Shown: positions 47,832 to 57,660 of the stretch, piece after piece
How positions within the stretch are numbered: the stretch's first letter is position 1
Layout of the letters: each line of letters starts with the position of its first letter
Program-made: the position numbers and the translations under genes
The notes under the pieces: model-generated
What the model was told of the DNA's origin: nothing
Seen by the model: only the letters and a program-made list of their open reading frames with translations
Database searches by the model: none
From: Idiomarina aminovorans
GTDB taxonomy: Bacteria > Pseudomonadota > Gammaproteobacteria > Enterobacterales > Alteromonadaceae
Direction: 5' to 3'
Length of the DNA: 64,000 nucleotides
Assembly (NCBI RefSeq): GCF_023155095.1
Contig: NZ_JAKNDA010000003.1
Location: 310,001-374,000, forward strand

Positions 47832-48776
47832 ATGAAAAAGTTAGCTATGGTGATGGATCCAATCGCCGCCGTAAAAACCGAAAAAGACACCAGTTTTCGT
47901 TTGCTGTTGGAAGCTCAGACGCGGGGTTACCAATGTTTTTATCTGGAGCTGGGTGACTTAGTCATTGATAACGGCCAGCCCATGGCATTTGCCCGGGAAA
48001 TTGAAGTTCGCGATCAAAAAACTGATTTTTACAGCTTAAGTGACAGCACGTATCGTCCGCTGGAAGATTTTGATGTCATTATGATGCGCAAAGAACCACC
48101 TTTTGACAGCGAGTTTCTATACGCGACACAAATTCTGGAATTAGCCGAGCAACGCGGTAGTCTGGTAGTGAATAAGCCTCAGAGCCTGCGCGACTGTAAC
48201 GAAAAACTCTTTACCTCATGGTTCGCGGATTCTATTGCCGACACTCTGGTCAGTTCCAGATCCGATGTCATTAAAACCTTTCATAAAAAACACGGTGATG
48301 TCATTTTAAAACCTCTGGATGGTATGGGTGGCGCTTCAATTTTTAAAGTCGGTGCCGATGGCAGTAACTTAAGCGTTATTATTGAAACTTTGACCGACAA
48401 AGGTCAGCGCTACGCTATGGTGCAAAAGTATTTGCCTGAAATTAAAGACGGCGACAAACGCATTCTGATTATTGATGGTGAGCCGGTACCTTATTCGCTC
48501 GCTCGTATTCCCAGCGCCGGCGAAACCCGTGGTAACCTGGCCGCAGGTGGCAGCGGCCGTGCCCAGTCATTGTCAGACAGCGACTGGACGCTTGCCCGTA
48601 AAGTCGGCCCTGAACTGAAAAAACGTGGGCTGATTATTGTAGGGCTGGACGTTATTGGTGACCGTATTACCGAAATTAATGTCACCAGCCCCACCTGTAT
48701 GCGTGAAATTGAAAACGCTTATGACATTAATATCGCTGAATTAGTGTTCCGGGCCGTAGAAGCAAAGTTGAATTGA
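47832..48776 (+). CDS. gshB: Glutathione synthetase
   Basis: 314 residues of the ATP-grasp fold. Motifs include MDPIAAVKTEKDTSF, DVIMMRKEPPFDSEFLYAT, KPLDGMGGASIF and ETRGNLAAGG. Joins gamma-glutamylcysteine and glycine. AAGGAG precedes the ATG. Downstream of rsmE, in the conserved rsmE-gshB-yqgE-ruvX order. Confidence 0.98.
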   Translation: MKKLAMVMDPIAAVKTEKDTSFRLLLEAQTRGYQCFYLELGDLVIDNGQPMAFAREIEVRDQKTDFYSLSDSTYRPLEDFDVIMMRKEPPFDSEFLYATQILELAEQRGSLVVNKPQSLRDCNEKLFTSWFADSIADTLVSSRSDVIKTFHKKHGDVILKPLDGMGGASIFKVGADGSNLSVIIETLTDKGQRYAMVQKYLPEIKDGDKRILIIDGEPVPYSLARIPSAGETRGNLAAGGSGRAQSLSDSDWTLARKVGPELKKRGLIIVGLDVIGDRITEINVTSPTCMREIENAYDINIAELVFRAVEAKLN

Positions 48777-48836
48777 AATTCAACTATGCGTCCCAACAGA
48801 GTTAACAGAGATTATCGTTAAGGAGTCGTTGAATCG

Positions 48837-49394
48837 ATGAACAATTTGCAGAATCATTTTTTGATAGCAACCCCAATGCTGAACGACCCGATGTTTAAAC
48901 GGACCGTGACGTATATCTGCGAACACAACGAAGAAGGGGCCATGGGCTTAGTGATAAACCAGCCTGCAGATATGAGAGTTACTTCGCTGCTGGATAAACT
49001 TGAAATTGTTTATCCAGAAAATAACCAGCACCTGCAAGGCAATGTTTATCAGGGTGGGCCTGTTGGTAAAGAACGCGGATTCGTTATTCACCCTCCTCAG
49101 GACAACTGGCGCGCCAGCCAGAAAATGAGTAATGACATCATGGTCACCACCTCGCGCGACATTCTGGAAGCATTAGGGTCATCGGCTGCGCCACCGCAAT
49201 TTTTATTGACCTTGGGTTACGCAGGCTGGGAAGCCGGACAGCTGGAAGAGGAACTGGGTCAAAACTCCTGGCTGGCTATTCCGGCTGATCCTGAACTTTT
49301 ATTCACGACACCATCCAGCCAGCGCTGGCAAAAAGCTACAGACCAGCTGGGGTTTGATGTGTGGCAACTGGGACCGGATGTTGGGCACGCATGA
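48837..49394 (+). CDS. yqgE: YqgE/AlgH family protein
   Basis: 185 residues with the DUF179 pattern [34 protein letters not shown] and [15 protein letters not shown]. Conserved in gammaproteobacteria next to ruvX; function unclear. Its TGA overlaps the ATG of ruvX (ATGA). Confidence 0.95.
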   Translation: MNNLQNHFLIATPMLNDPMFKRTVTYICEHNEEGAMGLVINQPADMRVTSLLDKLEIVYPENNQHLQGNVYQGGPVGKERGFVIHPPQDNWRASQKMSNDIMVTTSRDILEALGSSAAPPQFLLTLGYAGWEAGQLEEELGQNSWLAIPADPELLFTTPSSQRWQKATDQLGFDVWQLGPDVGHA

Positions 49395-49825
49395 GCACCG
49401 TTATTGGCTTTGATTTTGGTACCAAAAGTATCGGCGTTGCAATTGGTCAGACAATAACTGCAACAGCTTCACCATTAGCGGCTATCAAAGCAAAAGAGGG
49501 CATACCCGACTGGCAGCTTATTGAAAAGTTGTTTGCTAAATGGCAGCCGGAGCAACTGGTTGTCGGTCTGCCTTTAAACATGGATGGTACCGAACAGCCG
49601 TTGACTCAACGAGCAAAGAAGTTCGGCAATCGATTGCATGGTCGCTTTGGTTTACCGGTGGCTTTTCAGGATGAACGGTTAACTTCAACCGCTGCTCGCG
49701 AGAGCTTATTTAACCAAGGCGGTTTCCGAAAATTGGACAAAGGGCTTGTCGATAGCCAAGCCGCCCTCATTATTGTTGAAGATTTTATGAACGCTTATTT
49801 GCCAAAAAGCAATAATTCGTTATAG
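49391..49825 (+). CDS. ruvX: RuvX/YqgF family Holliday junction resolvase-like protein
   Basis: 144 residues from the ATG at 49391, which overlaps the yqgE stop by four bases and gives the proper [19 protein letters not shown] start. The RNase H-like fold has [25 protein letters not shown] and the Asp in [14 protein letters not shown]. Needed for 16S rRNA processing, with junction-resolvase similarity. A longer frame from 49361 runs into yqgE coding sequence. Confidence 0.95.
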   Translation: MSTVIGFDFGTKSIGVAIGQTITATASPLAAIKAKEGIPDWQLIEKLFAKWQPEQLVVGLPLNMDGTEQPLTQRAKKFGNRLHGRFGLPVAFQDERLTSTAARESLFNQGGFRKLDKGLVDSQAALIIVEDFMNAYLPKSNNSL

Positions 49826-49862
49826 TGTTGTTAGTGATAAACTGATGCGACAGGAGCTGGCC

Positions 49863-50153
49863 TTGTTTGGTAATGAAGAACCCTATTCAGTGACAGGTAA
49901 TACTCTTTTACTGAAAGACGAAAATAAAAAACTGCTTTTAATTACTGGTCCCCGTTACCAAAATATATTGGTTTCGCGAGCTTTAGTAGAGCTTACCGAT
50001 ATGCCGGCCGAACGCCGTCCGGGCATTAAATTAGTCCCACTACAGGACATCTTTAAAAAAGACAAGACGTATTTTTTCATCCGTTCCGGCGGTGTTGAGT
50101 ATCAGGTTGACCTTAAATTTGAAGACAGTCCTATTACTGAAATGAAGTTTTAG
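49863..50153 (+). CDS. Conserved small protein, unknown
   Basis: About 96 residues from the TTG at 49863, preferred because AGGAG lies 6 bases upstream; an ATG at 49845 lacks a ribosome binding site. Sequence is soluble and mixed alpha/beta with LLLITGPRYQNILVSRALVE and FFIRSGGVEYQVDLKF. No family recognised. It stands between ruvX and the transglutaminase-like gene on the same strand and may be cotranscribed with both. Confidence 0.7.
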   Translation: MFGNEEPYSVTGNTLLLKDENKKLLLITGPRYQNILVSRALVELTDMPAERRPGIKLVPLQDIFKKDKTYFFIRSGGVEYQVDLKFEDSPITEMKF

Positions 50154-50174
50154 AGGCTGACAGGAGTAACCAGA

Positions 50175-51134
50175 ATGACACGTAAACTTTGTGCTACTGT
50201 CTGGTTACTCTTATTCTTTCCCTTAACGGCTAGCAGCCAAAACTTCTTTCAGCTCAATGAAAGCGATGACGGCCAACTTAATTTTTCTTACCAGTGGCGT
50301 GATTTTGATAACCGCCAACAAGCTTTTACCTTCCAGGTTGATAAAAAAGATTTCTTACTGCCGTTGAAACGCTACCGGGGATTTAACCTTGAGCGAAGCC
50401 AACGCGAGCTTGCTCACCAACTCAATCGTTATATTCGTCAACAGCAATGGCAGGGTATTCAGGCGCGCTTAACCCCTCGCCAACAGTCGGTTGAAATGAT
50501 TACAGCCAATGCCAGAACACAGCAGAAACGACAGCAGCTTAACGATTATAAAAAGCGTTTACGCACATACTACAATGAGCGTTGGAGCGACTACCTGGAA
50601 GCTAATTATTACCGTAAACTCACTCTGCCTCCGGGGGAGCAGGGTATTATCCCTGATCATCCGGCCATAGCGCGCGAAGTCACTCCCACAATACGACCGC
50701 TGATACAGGCGATTGGAGAACAACTGGGTAACAATACACAGCGCAACTACATTAATTTTATCGCCAGTTTTATTCAGCAAATTCCTTATAACGATTTAAA
50801 CAACAAGCTGGATAGTCGCGGCGACGGATTCGTTCCGCCAAACCAGTTGCTCTACTACAACCAAGGCGATTGCGACAGCAAAGTCACCTTAATGACGGCA
50901 GTTATACAACAAATTATTGAAACACCCCAAATGGCTATCATTTATCTGCCTAAACACGCCGTCTTTGGTATTTCCATAAGCCGGCGATCTGAAGACACTA
51001 CGGTTAAGCATGACGGCATTAATTATGTCCTGGTTGATGTCACAGGCCCTGCCGCTATGCCTTTGGGCCAGGTCGGTGACCAGACAGAATTCCAGGTCAG
51101 CACCGGACAATACACCGTCGTGCCGCTTAACTGA
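50175..51134 (+). CDS. Secreted transglutaminase-like protease fold protein
   Basis: 319 residues. A signal peptide (ends PLTASSQ) is followed by a coiled N-terminal region and a transglutaminase-like domain with an apparent triad: Cys233 in NQGDCDSKV, His261 in PKHAVFG and Asp288 in VLVDVTGP. Such bacterial domains usually act as cysteine proteases or peptidases in the periplasm. Its end abuts the convergent phoH stop with no gap. No partner is obvious. Confidence 0.75.
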   Translation: MTRKLCATVWLLLFFPLTASSQNFFQLNESDDGQLNFSYQWRDFDNRQQAFTFQVDKKDFLLPLKRYRGFNLERSQRELAHQLNRYIRQQQWQGIQARLTPRQQSVEMITANARTQQKRQQLNDYKKRLRTYYNERWSDYLEANYYRKLTLPPGEQGIIPDHPAIAREVTPTIRPLIQAIGEQLGNNTQRNYINFIASFIQQIPYNDLNNKLDSRGDGFVPPNQLLYYNQGDCDSKVTLMTAVIQQIIETPQMAIIYLPKHAVFGISISRRSEDTTVKHDGINYVLVDVTGPAAMPLGQVGDQTEFQVSTGQYTVVPLN

Positions 51135-52520
51135 CTACAAATGTTCTTCGGCAAACTGCGCCAATTGACTTCGCACCACGCCATTTAAGTTGATTGTCGC
51201 ACTGCCCGGATAGTCTTTAAATCGCTCGACAATATAAGTCAGGCCGGAGGTAACAGCCGTTAAATAATAACTATCAATTTGCGCCAGGTTACCCGACACC
51301 ACTAACTTAGTGTTTTCGCCACAGCGAGTGATTAAGGTTTTTAACTGAGATGCGGTTAAATTTTGCGCTTCATCTAAAATGACTATAGCGTTCTGGATGC
51401 TTCGCCCACGCATAAAGTTTAATGATTTAAACTGAATATTGGCCTTTTTCATAATGTAGTTCAGACTCGATTCCATGCTCTCATCCTGTTTATGCAGAGC
51501 CTCCAGCGAATCTGTTATTGCCGACAACCAGGGCGCCATTTTCTCTTCTTCGGTGCCCGGCAAATAACCAATCGATTCAGCAATTTCGGGCGTATTGCGA
51601 GTCACGATAATTTTTTCGTAAATTCCCTGCTCCACCACCATTTGTAAGGCCGCAGACAGAGCCAGAAACGTTTTGCCACTGCCTGCCGGGCCGGTCAGAA
51701 TAACCATATCCATGCTGGTATCAAGTAACGCATGCAACGCCATAGCCTGATAAATGTTTTTGGGGTGAACGCCCCAGGCGCCATAAGACATCATGCGTTC
51801 AACACTCAAATCCATTAAGGTGACGGTTTGGTTATTGTACTCTTCTACTCGCGCAGCAAAATTATTGGTGGAATCAATAAGGTATTCATTGGCAAAAATT
51901 TGCGGCAGTAATTCACGGCTTACGGTGTGGTAAGCGTCCCGGCCTTCCTGCTGAGTCTGTACTTCACCAACCTGCGACCAGAAATCGCCCTCAAACTGGT
52001 AAAATCCTTTGGTCAGCAAACGAATGTCGTCAATAAGCTGGTCGGTACGATAATCTTCAACGTATTTCATACCCGCGCCTTTCGCTTTCAGGCGCATATT
52101 AATATCTTTGGTCACCAGCACCACACCAGCCGGTGTGCGCTCGCGTTGAATTTTCAGGGCCGCCTGAATAATTCGATGATCATTTTCACGCAAAGACAAC
52201 ATCGATTCAGTTTGCTCCAGCTGATAGTCAGGAAAAATAGCCAGAGTTCCATTAGCCTTATGTTCGCCATGCATGCGGTTTAAAGGCACTCCGGCAACAA
52301 TTTCCTCAGGGGTCGCCTCTTTCAGCACTTCCTCTAACGAGCGAATAGCCACACGAGCTTCACGGCTGACATCCTTGTTGCGGTCTTTTATCTTGTCCAG
52401 TTCTTCCAGAACGACCATGGGGACAATCACGTTATGTTCATCAAAGTTAAGGAAAGCAAGTGGGTCGTGCAGAAGAATATTGGTATCCAGAATAAAGAAC
52501 TTGCCGGTGTTTTTAGTCAT
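51135..52520 (-). CDS. PIN-PhoH (PhoH2-type) ATPase/RNA-processing protein
   Basis: 461 residues. An N-terminal PIN domain (FILDTNILLHDPLA with its acidic residues) is joined to a PhoH-type ATPase with Walker A TGPAGSGKTFLAL (about 278-290) and Walker B VILDEAQNLT. PhoH2 proteins unwind and cleave RNA. It is divergent from rapA, with about 150 bases between their starts. Confidence 0.93.
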   Translation of the reverse strand: MTKNTGKFFILDTNILLHDPLAFLNFDEHNVIVPMVVLEELDKIKDRNKDVSREARVAIRSLEEVLKEATPEEIVAGVPLNRMHGEHKANGTLAIFPDYQLEQTESMLSLRENDHRIIQAALKIQRERTPAGVVLVTKDINMRLKAKGAGMKYVEDYRTDQLIDDIRLLTKGFYQFEGDFWSQVGEVQTQQEGRDAYHTVSRELLPQIFANEYLIDSTNNFAARVEEYNNQTVTLMDLSVERMMSYGAWGVHPKNIYQAMALHALLDTSMDMVILTGPAGSGKTFLALSAALQMVVEQGIYEKIIVTRNTPEIAESIGYLPGTEEEKMAPWLSAITDSLEALHKQDESMESSLNYIMKKANIQFKSLNFMRGRSIQNAIVILDEAQNLTASQLKTLITRCGENTKLVVSGNLAQIDSYYLTAVTSGLTYIVERFKDYPGSATINLNGVVRSQLAQFAEEHL

Positions 52521-52669
52521 TAGCGCATACCTATACTTGTGATTATTCTTTTCTTACAGCTTAGCCTAAAATTCATGACAGAACGGTGACAGAAATAAAT
52601 TTTTCCTCGGAATTAGTGTATGAATTGCGTACCATTGCGACCATAGAAAACAGCGTGCGGGAGTGTGTA

Positions 52670-55330
52670 GTGAGTGAGTTTAGAGTTGGACAGCGTTACT
52701 TAAGTGAAACAGAGACCGAGTTAGGGCTGGGCATGATTACCCAGGCCGAAGGTCGTCACTTAACCTTGATGTTCCCCGCAACCGGTGAAGTGCGACTGTA
52801 TTCGGCTCAGGAGGCCCCTTTGGCTCGCTATCAACTCCAGGTTCAGCAGCAAGGTAAACATGCTGAAGGATGGAGTTTTACCATCCAGGAGTTGACTGAG
52901 TCACAAGGCATTGTGACCTATCACGGAGTGCACAATGACACGCAAGAGTCAGTCGTTGTACCTGAAACTCAACTCTCTCACCAAGTTGACAGCAACCCGG
53001 CATTAACCCGCTTACTGGCCGGTCAGGCTGATCGGCTCGACATGTATCAGCTACGCTGCGAGGCCAGTGAACATCTGGCACATCATCAGGCCAGTGAAGT
53101 GGCGGGGTTATTAGGTGTTCGTACCCATTTACTGCCACACCAGTTGTACATTGCTAAAACGGTTGCTGACCGTTATCACCCACGGGTGTTGCTGGCTGAC
53201 GAAGTGGGCCTCGGCAAAACCATTGAAGCCGGTATGATCATTAAACGCCGGCTGACCACCGGACGTTCACAGCGTGTACTTATTGTGGTGCCGGAATCTT
53301 TAATGCACCAATGGCTGGTCGAACTCCGCCGCCGCTTTGCGCTCAACTTTACCCTGTTCGATGACGAGCGCTGTGAACAGGCAGAAGTGGACAATGAAAA
53401 CCCGTTTCTGACCGAGCAACACATTATTATCAGCAGCCGCTTTATGCATGAATCCCGCTGGAGCCAGGCGCTGCCTGAAGCCGAGTTTGATCTGCTGGTT
53501 ATTGATGAAGCTCATCATCTGCAACCTGATGCGCCTGAGTTCAGTACAGTTAAAAACCTCTGCGAAGCGGTACCCGGTTTGTTGCTATTAACCGCAACGC
53601 CTGAACAAGAAGGTGCCGAAGGACATTTTCAGCGTCTGCAGTTATTGGACCCGGATAGATTCTCCGACTTTGCCAGTTTTCAGGAAGAACAAGCACACTA
53701 CAAAGAACTGGCAAAACAGGCCGAGTCGGTTACAGATTCGACTGAGCTTGATGACTTACTGGATAAACATGGCACGGGTCGCGTTATGTTCCGCAACCGC
53801 CGCGCCGACATTGGCGGTTTCCCGCAACGTCATTTTCATCCGGTAGAGCTGGATGAGTGCGAACCCGATGAAGATATGCCCTGGTGGATGGAAGATCCGC
53901 GTATTGACTGGTTACTGGAACACATAAAACAAAACCGCTCGGGAAAAGCGCTGCTGATATGCAAAACAGCAGAGCAGGTGCTGGACTTATCCGAAGCCTT
54001 ACGTGTACTGGCTGGCGTGCAAGCCGCCACTTTCCATGAAGGAATGACACTAACCGAACGCGATCGCTCAGCCGCCTTTTTTGCCAGTGAGGAAGACGGC
54101 AGCCCTATTTTACTGTGCTCGGAAATTGGCAGCGAAGGCCGGAACTTTCAATTCGTGCACCAATTGATCCTGTTCGATTTGCCGACCAACCCAGACCTGC
54201 TGGAACAGCGTATCGGCCGTTTAGATAGAATTGGTCAACAACAAGACATTGATATCTATCTGCCTTATTGCCAAGCTTCAACCGAAGCGATACTGCTGCC
54301 CTGGTACGAACAGGGAATGAATGCCTTCCGTCAATGTAATGCTATAGGTCGTAAGTTATACGATGCTTTTGGCGCAGATATTGAGCAGGCTATTGCCGAA
54401 CATAAACCACTGAGCGATGACTTGTTACAGCAAACGACAGAGCTGCATAGCACCTGGCTAGAACGCAACCGCGACGGTCAGGATAAACTGCAGGCTTTGA
54501 ATGCGTGTCGTCCTGAAACCGCAGAAAGAATCATTGCACAAATTAATAGCGACAGCGATACAGACACGCTGGCCGACTTTATGATTGCCTTCTGCGACCG
54601 CTTTGGTATTAACAATGAAGTGCTGGATGAGGAGCGCTGGTTTATCCGTCCGGGCGAGCATATGCGTGTTGGTAGTCTGCCCGGGCTGCCGGACGATGGT
54701 GTCACCGTAACCTTTGACCGAATTACTGCGCTTAACTTTGAAGACACCGATTTTCTCAGCTGGGATCACCCGATGGTGCAGGCCGCACTGGAACTATTAA
54801 CGACAGACGACTTTGGCAGTACTTGCGTTGCCGAACTGAAAAACCCAGCTATTCCGGCCGGTAACTGGTTCCTGGAGCTGGACTTTGCCAGCCTGGTGCC
54901 GGCACCTAAAGCCGCAGCGCTGCAGGAGTTTTGTCCACAGCAAAGCTTACGTTTGTTATTTAATGGGCAAGGCCAGGAGCTTTCTGCCAAAGTCCCGCGC
55001 GAGCTTTTGGATCAACAAGCCAGCTTTATTGATAAGAAAACAGCCCGTCAGATACTGCGGCAACTGCGCAAATCCGCGCAAAAACTGATCCATTCAGGCC
55101 AACAACAAGCACGTGACTGGCAACAAAACGAGCTTGAGCAGGTAAAACAAACTGCGCTGAACGCCTTACAACACGAACGCACCCGACTGCTTGATTTGCA
55201 GCAGAAGAACCCATCGGTGCGTAGCAGCGAAATAGAAGCCATAAACTGGCGTGAAGAGCAAATCACTTCTGCTCTTGAGCGCCCGCAATTATCGCTACAG
55301 TCTGTCCGTATTCTAATCAATAATCATTAA
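52670..55330 (+). CDS. rapA: RNA polymerase-associated SWI2/SNF2 ATPase RapA
   Basis: 886 residues from the GTG at 52670. GGGAG lies upstream and the protein then begins SEFRVGQRYLSETETELGLG, which aligns with the RapA N-terminus; the frame upstream (to 52586) has no such match. Motifs: LLADEVGLGKTIEAG (Walker A), LLVIDEAHHL (DEAH), LLTATPEQE and the arginine-finger region QRIGRLDRIGQ. Recycles stalled polymerase. A typical RapA is about 960 residues, so this one is somewhat short. Followed by rluA, overlapped by one base. Confidence 0.95.
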   Translation: MSEFRVGQRYLSETETELGLGMITQAEGRHLTLMFPATGEVRLYSAQEAPLARYQLQVQQQGKHAEGWSFTIQELTESQGIVTYHGVHNDTQESVVVPETQLSHQVDSNPALTRLLAGQADRLDMYQLRCEASEHLAHHQASEVAGLLGVRTHLLPHQLYIAKTVADRYHPRVLLADEVGLGKTIEAGMIIKRRLTTGRSQRVLIVVPESLMHQWLVELRRRFALNFTLFDDERCEQAEVDNENPFLTEQHIIISSRFMHESRWSQALPEAEFDLLVIDEAHHLQPDAPEFSTVKNLCEAVPGLLLLTATPEQEGAEGHFQRLQLLDPDRFSDFASFQEEQAHYKELAKQAESVTDSTELDDLLDKHGTGRVMFRNRRADIGGFPQRHFHPVELDECEPDEDMPWWMEDPRIDWLLEHIKQNRSGKALLICKTAEQVLDLSEALRVLAGVQAATFHEGMTLTERDRSAAFFASEEDGSPILLCSEIGSEGRNFQFVHQLILFDLPTNPDLLEQRIGRLDRIGQQQDIDIYLPYCQASTEAILLPWYEQGMNAFRQCNAIGRKLYDAFGADIEQAIAEHKPLSDDLLQQTTELHSTWLERNRDGQDKLQALNACRPETAERIIAQINSDSDTDTLADFMIAFCDRFGINNEVLDEERWFIRPGEHMRVGSLPGLPDDGVTVTFDRITALNFEDTDFLSWDHPMVQAALELLTTDDFGSTCVAELKNPAIPAGNWFLELDFASLVPAPKAAALQEFCPQQSLRLLFNGQGQELSAKVPRELLDQQASFIDKKTARQILRQLRKSAQKLIHSGQQQARDWQQNELEQVKQTALNALQHERTRLLDLQQKNPSVRSSEIEAINWREEQITSALERPQLSLQSVRILINNH

Positions 55331-55986
55331 TGACGCTGCTTCATTATCAGCCACCAACAACCCCGTTTCTCAAAACACTTTATGAGGACGCCCAGTTGCT
55401 GGTGGTTAATAAAGCGCCCGGAATACTCAGCGTTCCAGGCAAACGGCCTGAGCACAAAGATTCTGTTTACGCCCGGGTTCAGCGGGTACATCCGGAAATT
55501 AGAGTGGTTCACCGACTGGATATGGCAACTTCTGGCATTTTGTTGCTGGCCAAAACCAAAGCGGCGCAAAGCCACCTGAACCGACAATTTCAGAACCGCA
55601 CGACGCAGAAAAAATATAGGGCAAGAGTGTGGGGTCAATTGCCCGCTTGGCAGGGAGAAATAGAGCTGCCACTGTCTTGCGACTGGCCTAACCGACCTCG
55701 CCAGCACATGGATTTTTCCATCGGCAAGCCCAGTACAACCTTTTATCGGGCTATTACATTCGATGGCCGCTGCAGCGATGTTGAACTAACCCCTCATACC
55801 GGCCGCTCACATCAGCTTAGAGTGCATCTGCAGGCCATTGGCTGCCCTATATTAGGCGATAAGTTCTATGCACACAGCGAAGCCTTTTCAGCGGCTGAAC
55901 GGTTGCTACTGCACGCTGAATATCTTGCCGTAACGCATCCACAAACTGAACAGCCGATAGAGTTCCATAGCCCCGTTCCGTTTTAA
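55330..55986 (+). CDS. rluA: RluA-family pseudouridine synthase
   Basis: 218 residues. The catalytic Asp is in VHRLDMATSGILLLAKT and the family motif GRSHQLRVHLQAIGCPILGD is present. Size and rapA linkage match RluA, which modifies 23S rRNA U746 and tRNA U32. It starts with the ATG overlapping the rapA stop (TAATG). Confidence 0.93.
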   Translation: MTLLHYQPPTTPFLKTLYEDAQLLVVNKAPGILSVPGKRPEHKDSVYARVQRVHPEIRVVHRLDMATSGILLLAKTKAAQSHLNRQFQNRTTQKKYRARVWGQLPAWQGEIELPLSCDWPNRPRQHMDFSIGKPSTTFYRAITFDGRCSDVELTPHTGRSHQLRVHLQAIGCPILGDKFYAHSEAFSAAERLLLHAEYLAVTHPQTEQPIEFHSPVPF

Positions 55987-56030
55987 TATTTTGCACTCAA
56001 GCTGTCAGCGCAGTGGCCGATATAAGCTGC

Positions 56031-56816
56031 ATGAAACGCTATTCATTAATACTGCTGGCGGCTCTTTGCAGCGGCCCTGCAGTAAGCCAGGACGACCTCG
56101 AACGTTATTTACCTCAAGACCAGTTACACTGGTTGTCCGGTGATAACGACGAGCGCTATTTGGCCCTGAAAAAGGAATACCTGCAAGCCTTTGAACGCGG
56201 TCAAATCTTACTTTTACCCGACTGGCACTATCATCCGTTGCAGTCTTTTTATATTCGTCCGGTTTATGAAAACGCGCCTGATTTTGGCTGGACCACCTGG
56301 GCTTTAACTCCGCCTGACAATGACATCCGTACAGACAATCTGCAAACTCCCGCTAGTAGAACGCACTTCCCCGAGGCTGCGGATGAAGAAGTCTTTACGC
56401 CGCTGATGGGCGCCTTGCAACAACGCATAACTTTACTGCTTGAAGAAACAATAAGCCGGCCGGGATTCTCGGTGTGGGTGGTTGAAGGTATTACCGCCGA
56501 TATCACCTTGCGGTTGCTTGAAAACGAACCAACCCTAATGCCTGACGCTATTGTGTTAATTAATGCGTACATACCGCAATTTCAGTACAACCGGGAGCTT
56601 GCCGATCGTGTCGCTCAGTCACAACTGCCGGTACTGGATATTCGCAGCGCTGAAGCTAACCGCTGGATTAACGAACACTGGCAACTGCGTAAAAAGCTGG
56701 CCAATAAATACCAACACCCGGCTTACCGTCAGCGACAATTGGTCAGTTCCGGTAATGCCGGGCAGCGTGAATTAACCGCCACCATAAAAGGGTGGCTAGA
56801 GTTCCACGGCTTCTAG
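56031..56816 (+). CDS. DUF3530 family secreted protein
   Basis: About 261 residues from the ATG at 56031, which begins MKRYSLILLAALCSGPAVSQ, a signal peptide; an ATG six codons upstream is possible. The body has an alpha/beta-hydrolase-like arrangement (ILLLPDWHYHP at the start, VWVVEGITADITLRLLE and VLINAYIPQFQYN) characteristic of DUF3530. The nucleophile elbow is not clear. Downstream of rluA; no known substrate. Confidence 0.8.
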   Translation: MKRYSLILLAALCSGPAVSQDDLERYLPQDQLHWLSGDNDERYLALKKEYLQAFERGQILLLPDWHYHPLQSFYIRPVYENAPDFGWTTWALTPPDNDIRTDNLQTPASRTHFPEAADEEVFTPLMGALQQRITLLLEETISRPGFSVWVVEGITADITLRLLENEPTLMPDAIVLINAYIPQFQYNRELADRVAQSQLPVLDIRSAEANRWINEHWQLRKKLANKYQHPAYRQRQLVSSGNAGQRELTATIKGWLEFHGF

Positions 56817-56828
56817 TGGCTATTGTTA

Positions 56829-57659
56829 TTAGCGGATATCACGCTTTTCTTTGATTTTCTCATAAGCTGCCTGAATATCCTGAGCCCGATGCTGAGCGCG
56901 CTTCATAACTTCTTCAGGTAACCCCTTAGATGCCAACTTATCAGGATGATGCCTTGCCATCAGTTTACGGTACGCTTTTTTAATTTCTGCATTACTGTTT
57001 TGGGCAGTTACACCAAGCACTTCATACGCATTGTTAATTTCATCCTGACTGGTGGTTTTACGCTGTTGTTGATGTTGCTGCCGACTGTGCTGATGAAAAC
57101 GAAAAGCCGCTTTCTCCATCATGAGCCACTGGTCCAACTGAAAGCGGGTAAAACCAAGAGACTTGGCAACATTTACCAGCACTTCATGTTCTGACTTTTC
57201 TAAAACTCCGTCGTTTAACGCCAGACCAATTAACTGCTCCATGAACAACTGCAATACATCGCGGTTACCGTAAAAGGACGCGCTAAAATCTTTCATGACT
57301 TGCTGCAAAGGGAATGTTGGCTCTTTACCCTCCCTGAAAGCTTCCTGCGCTTCGCGGGTTGCGTCTGAATTGAGGTTCAAACGGCGCATAAGTTCCTGCG
57401 CCTGTGCAATATCACTGTTTGTCACTTTTCCTTTTGCCTTGGCAACATGACCCATTACCGCAAACAAAGTGTAGATAAAGTTGGCATCTCCGGCGGCTTT
57501 TTCTACGCCGTATAAAAAGCGCCCCCACGCCCCTTTTTGAGAGAAGTCCTGAGCCATTCCCCGATCAAACCAATGACCAATCAAAACACCTAAAATAGCT
57601 CCCGGCCATTTCATAAATGCAAAACCTGCCAGCGCACCGACAACCTTTCCCCAAACCAT
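56829..57659 (-). CDS. djlA: Membrane-anchored DnaJ-like co-chaperone DjlA
   Basis: About 276 residues from the ATG at 57659, which gives the typical MVWGKVVGALAGFAFM anchor with GGAG upstream; the longer frame runs into murU. Gly-rich membrane anchor, a TerB-like helical domain, then a J-domain with YRKLMARHHPDKLAS (HPD motif). Recruits DnaK to the inner membrane. Follows murU by one base on the same strand. Confidence 0.95.
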   Translation of the reverse strand: MVWGKVVGALAGFAFMKWPGAILGVLIGHWFDRGMAQDFSQKGAWGRFLYGVEKAAGDANFIYTLFAVMGHVAKAKGKVTNSDIAQAQELMRRLNLNSDATREAQEAFREGKEPTFPLQQVMKDFSASFYGNRDVLQLFMEQLIGLALNDGVLEKSEHEVLVNVAKSLGFTRFQLDQWLMMEKAAFRFHQHSRQQHQQQRKTTSQDEINNAYEVLGVTAQNSNAEIKKAYRKLMARHHPDKLASKGLPEEVMKRAQHRAQDIQAAYEKIKEKRDIR

Positions 57660-57660
57660 T

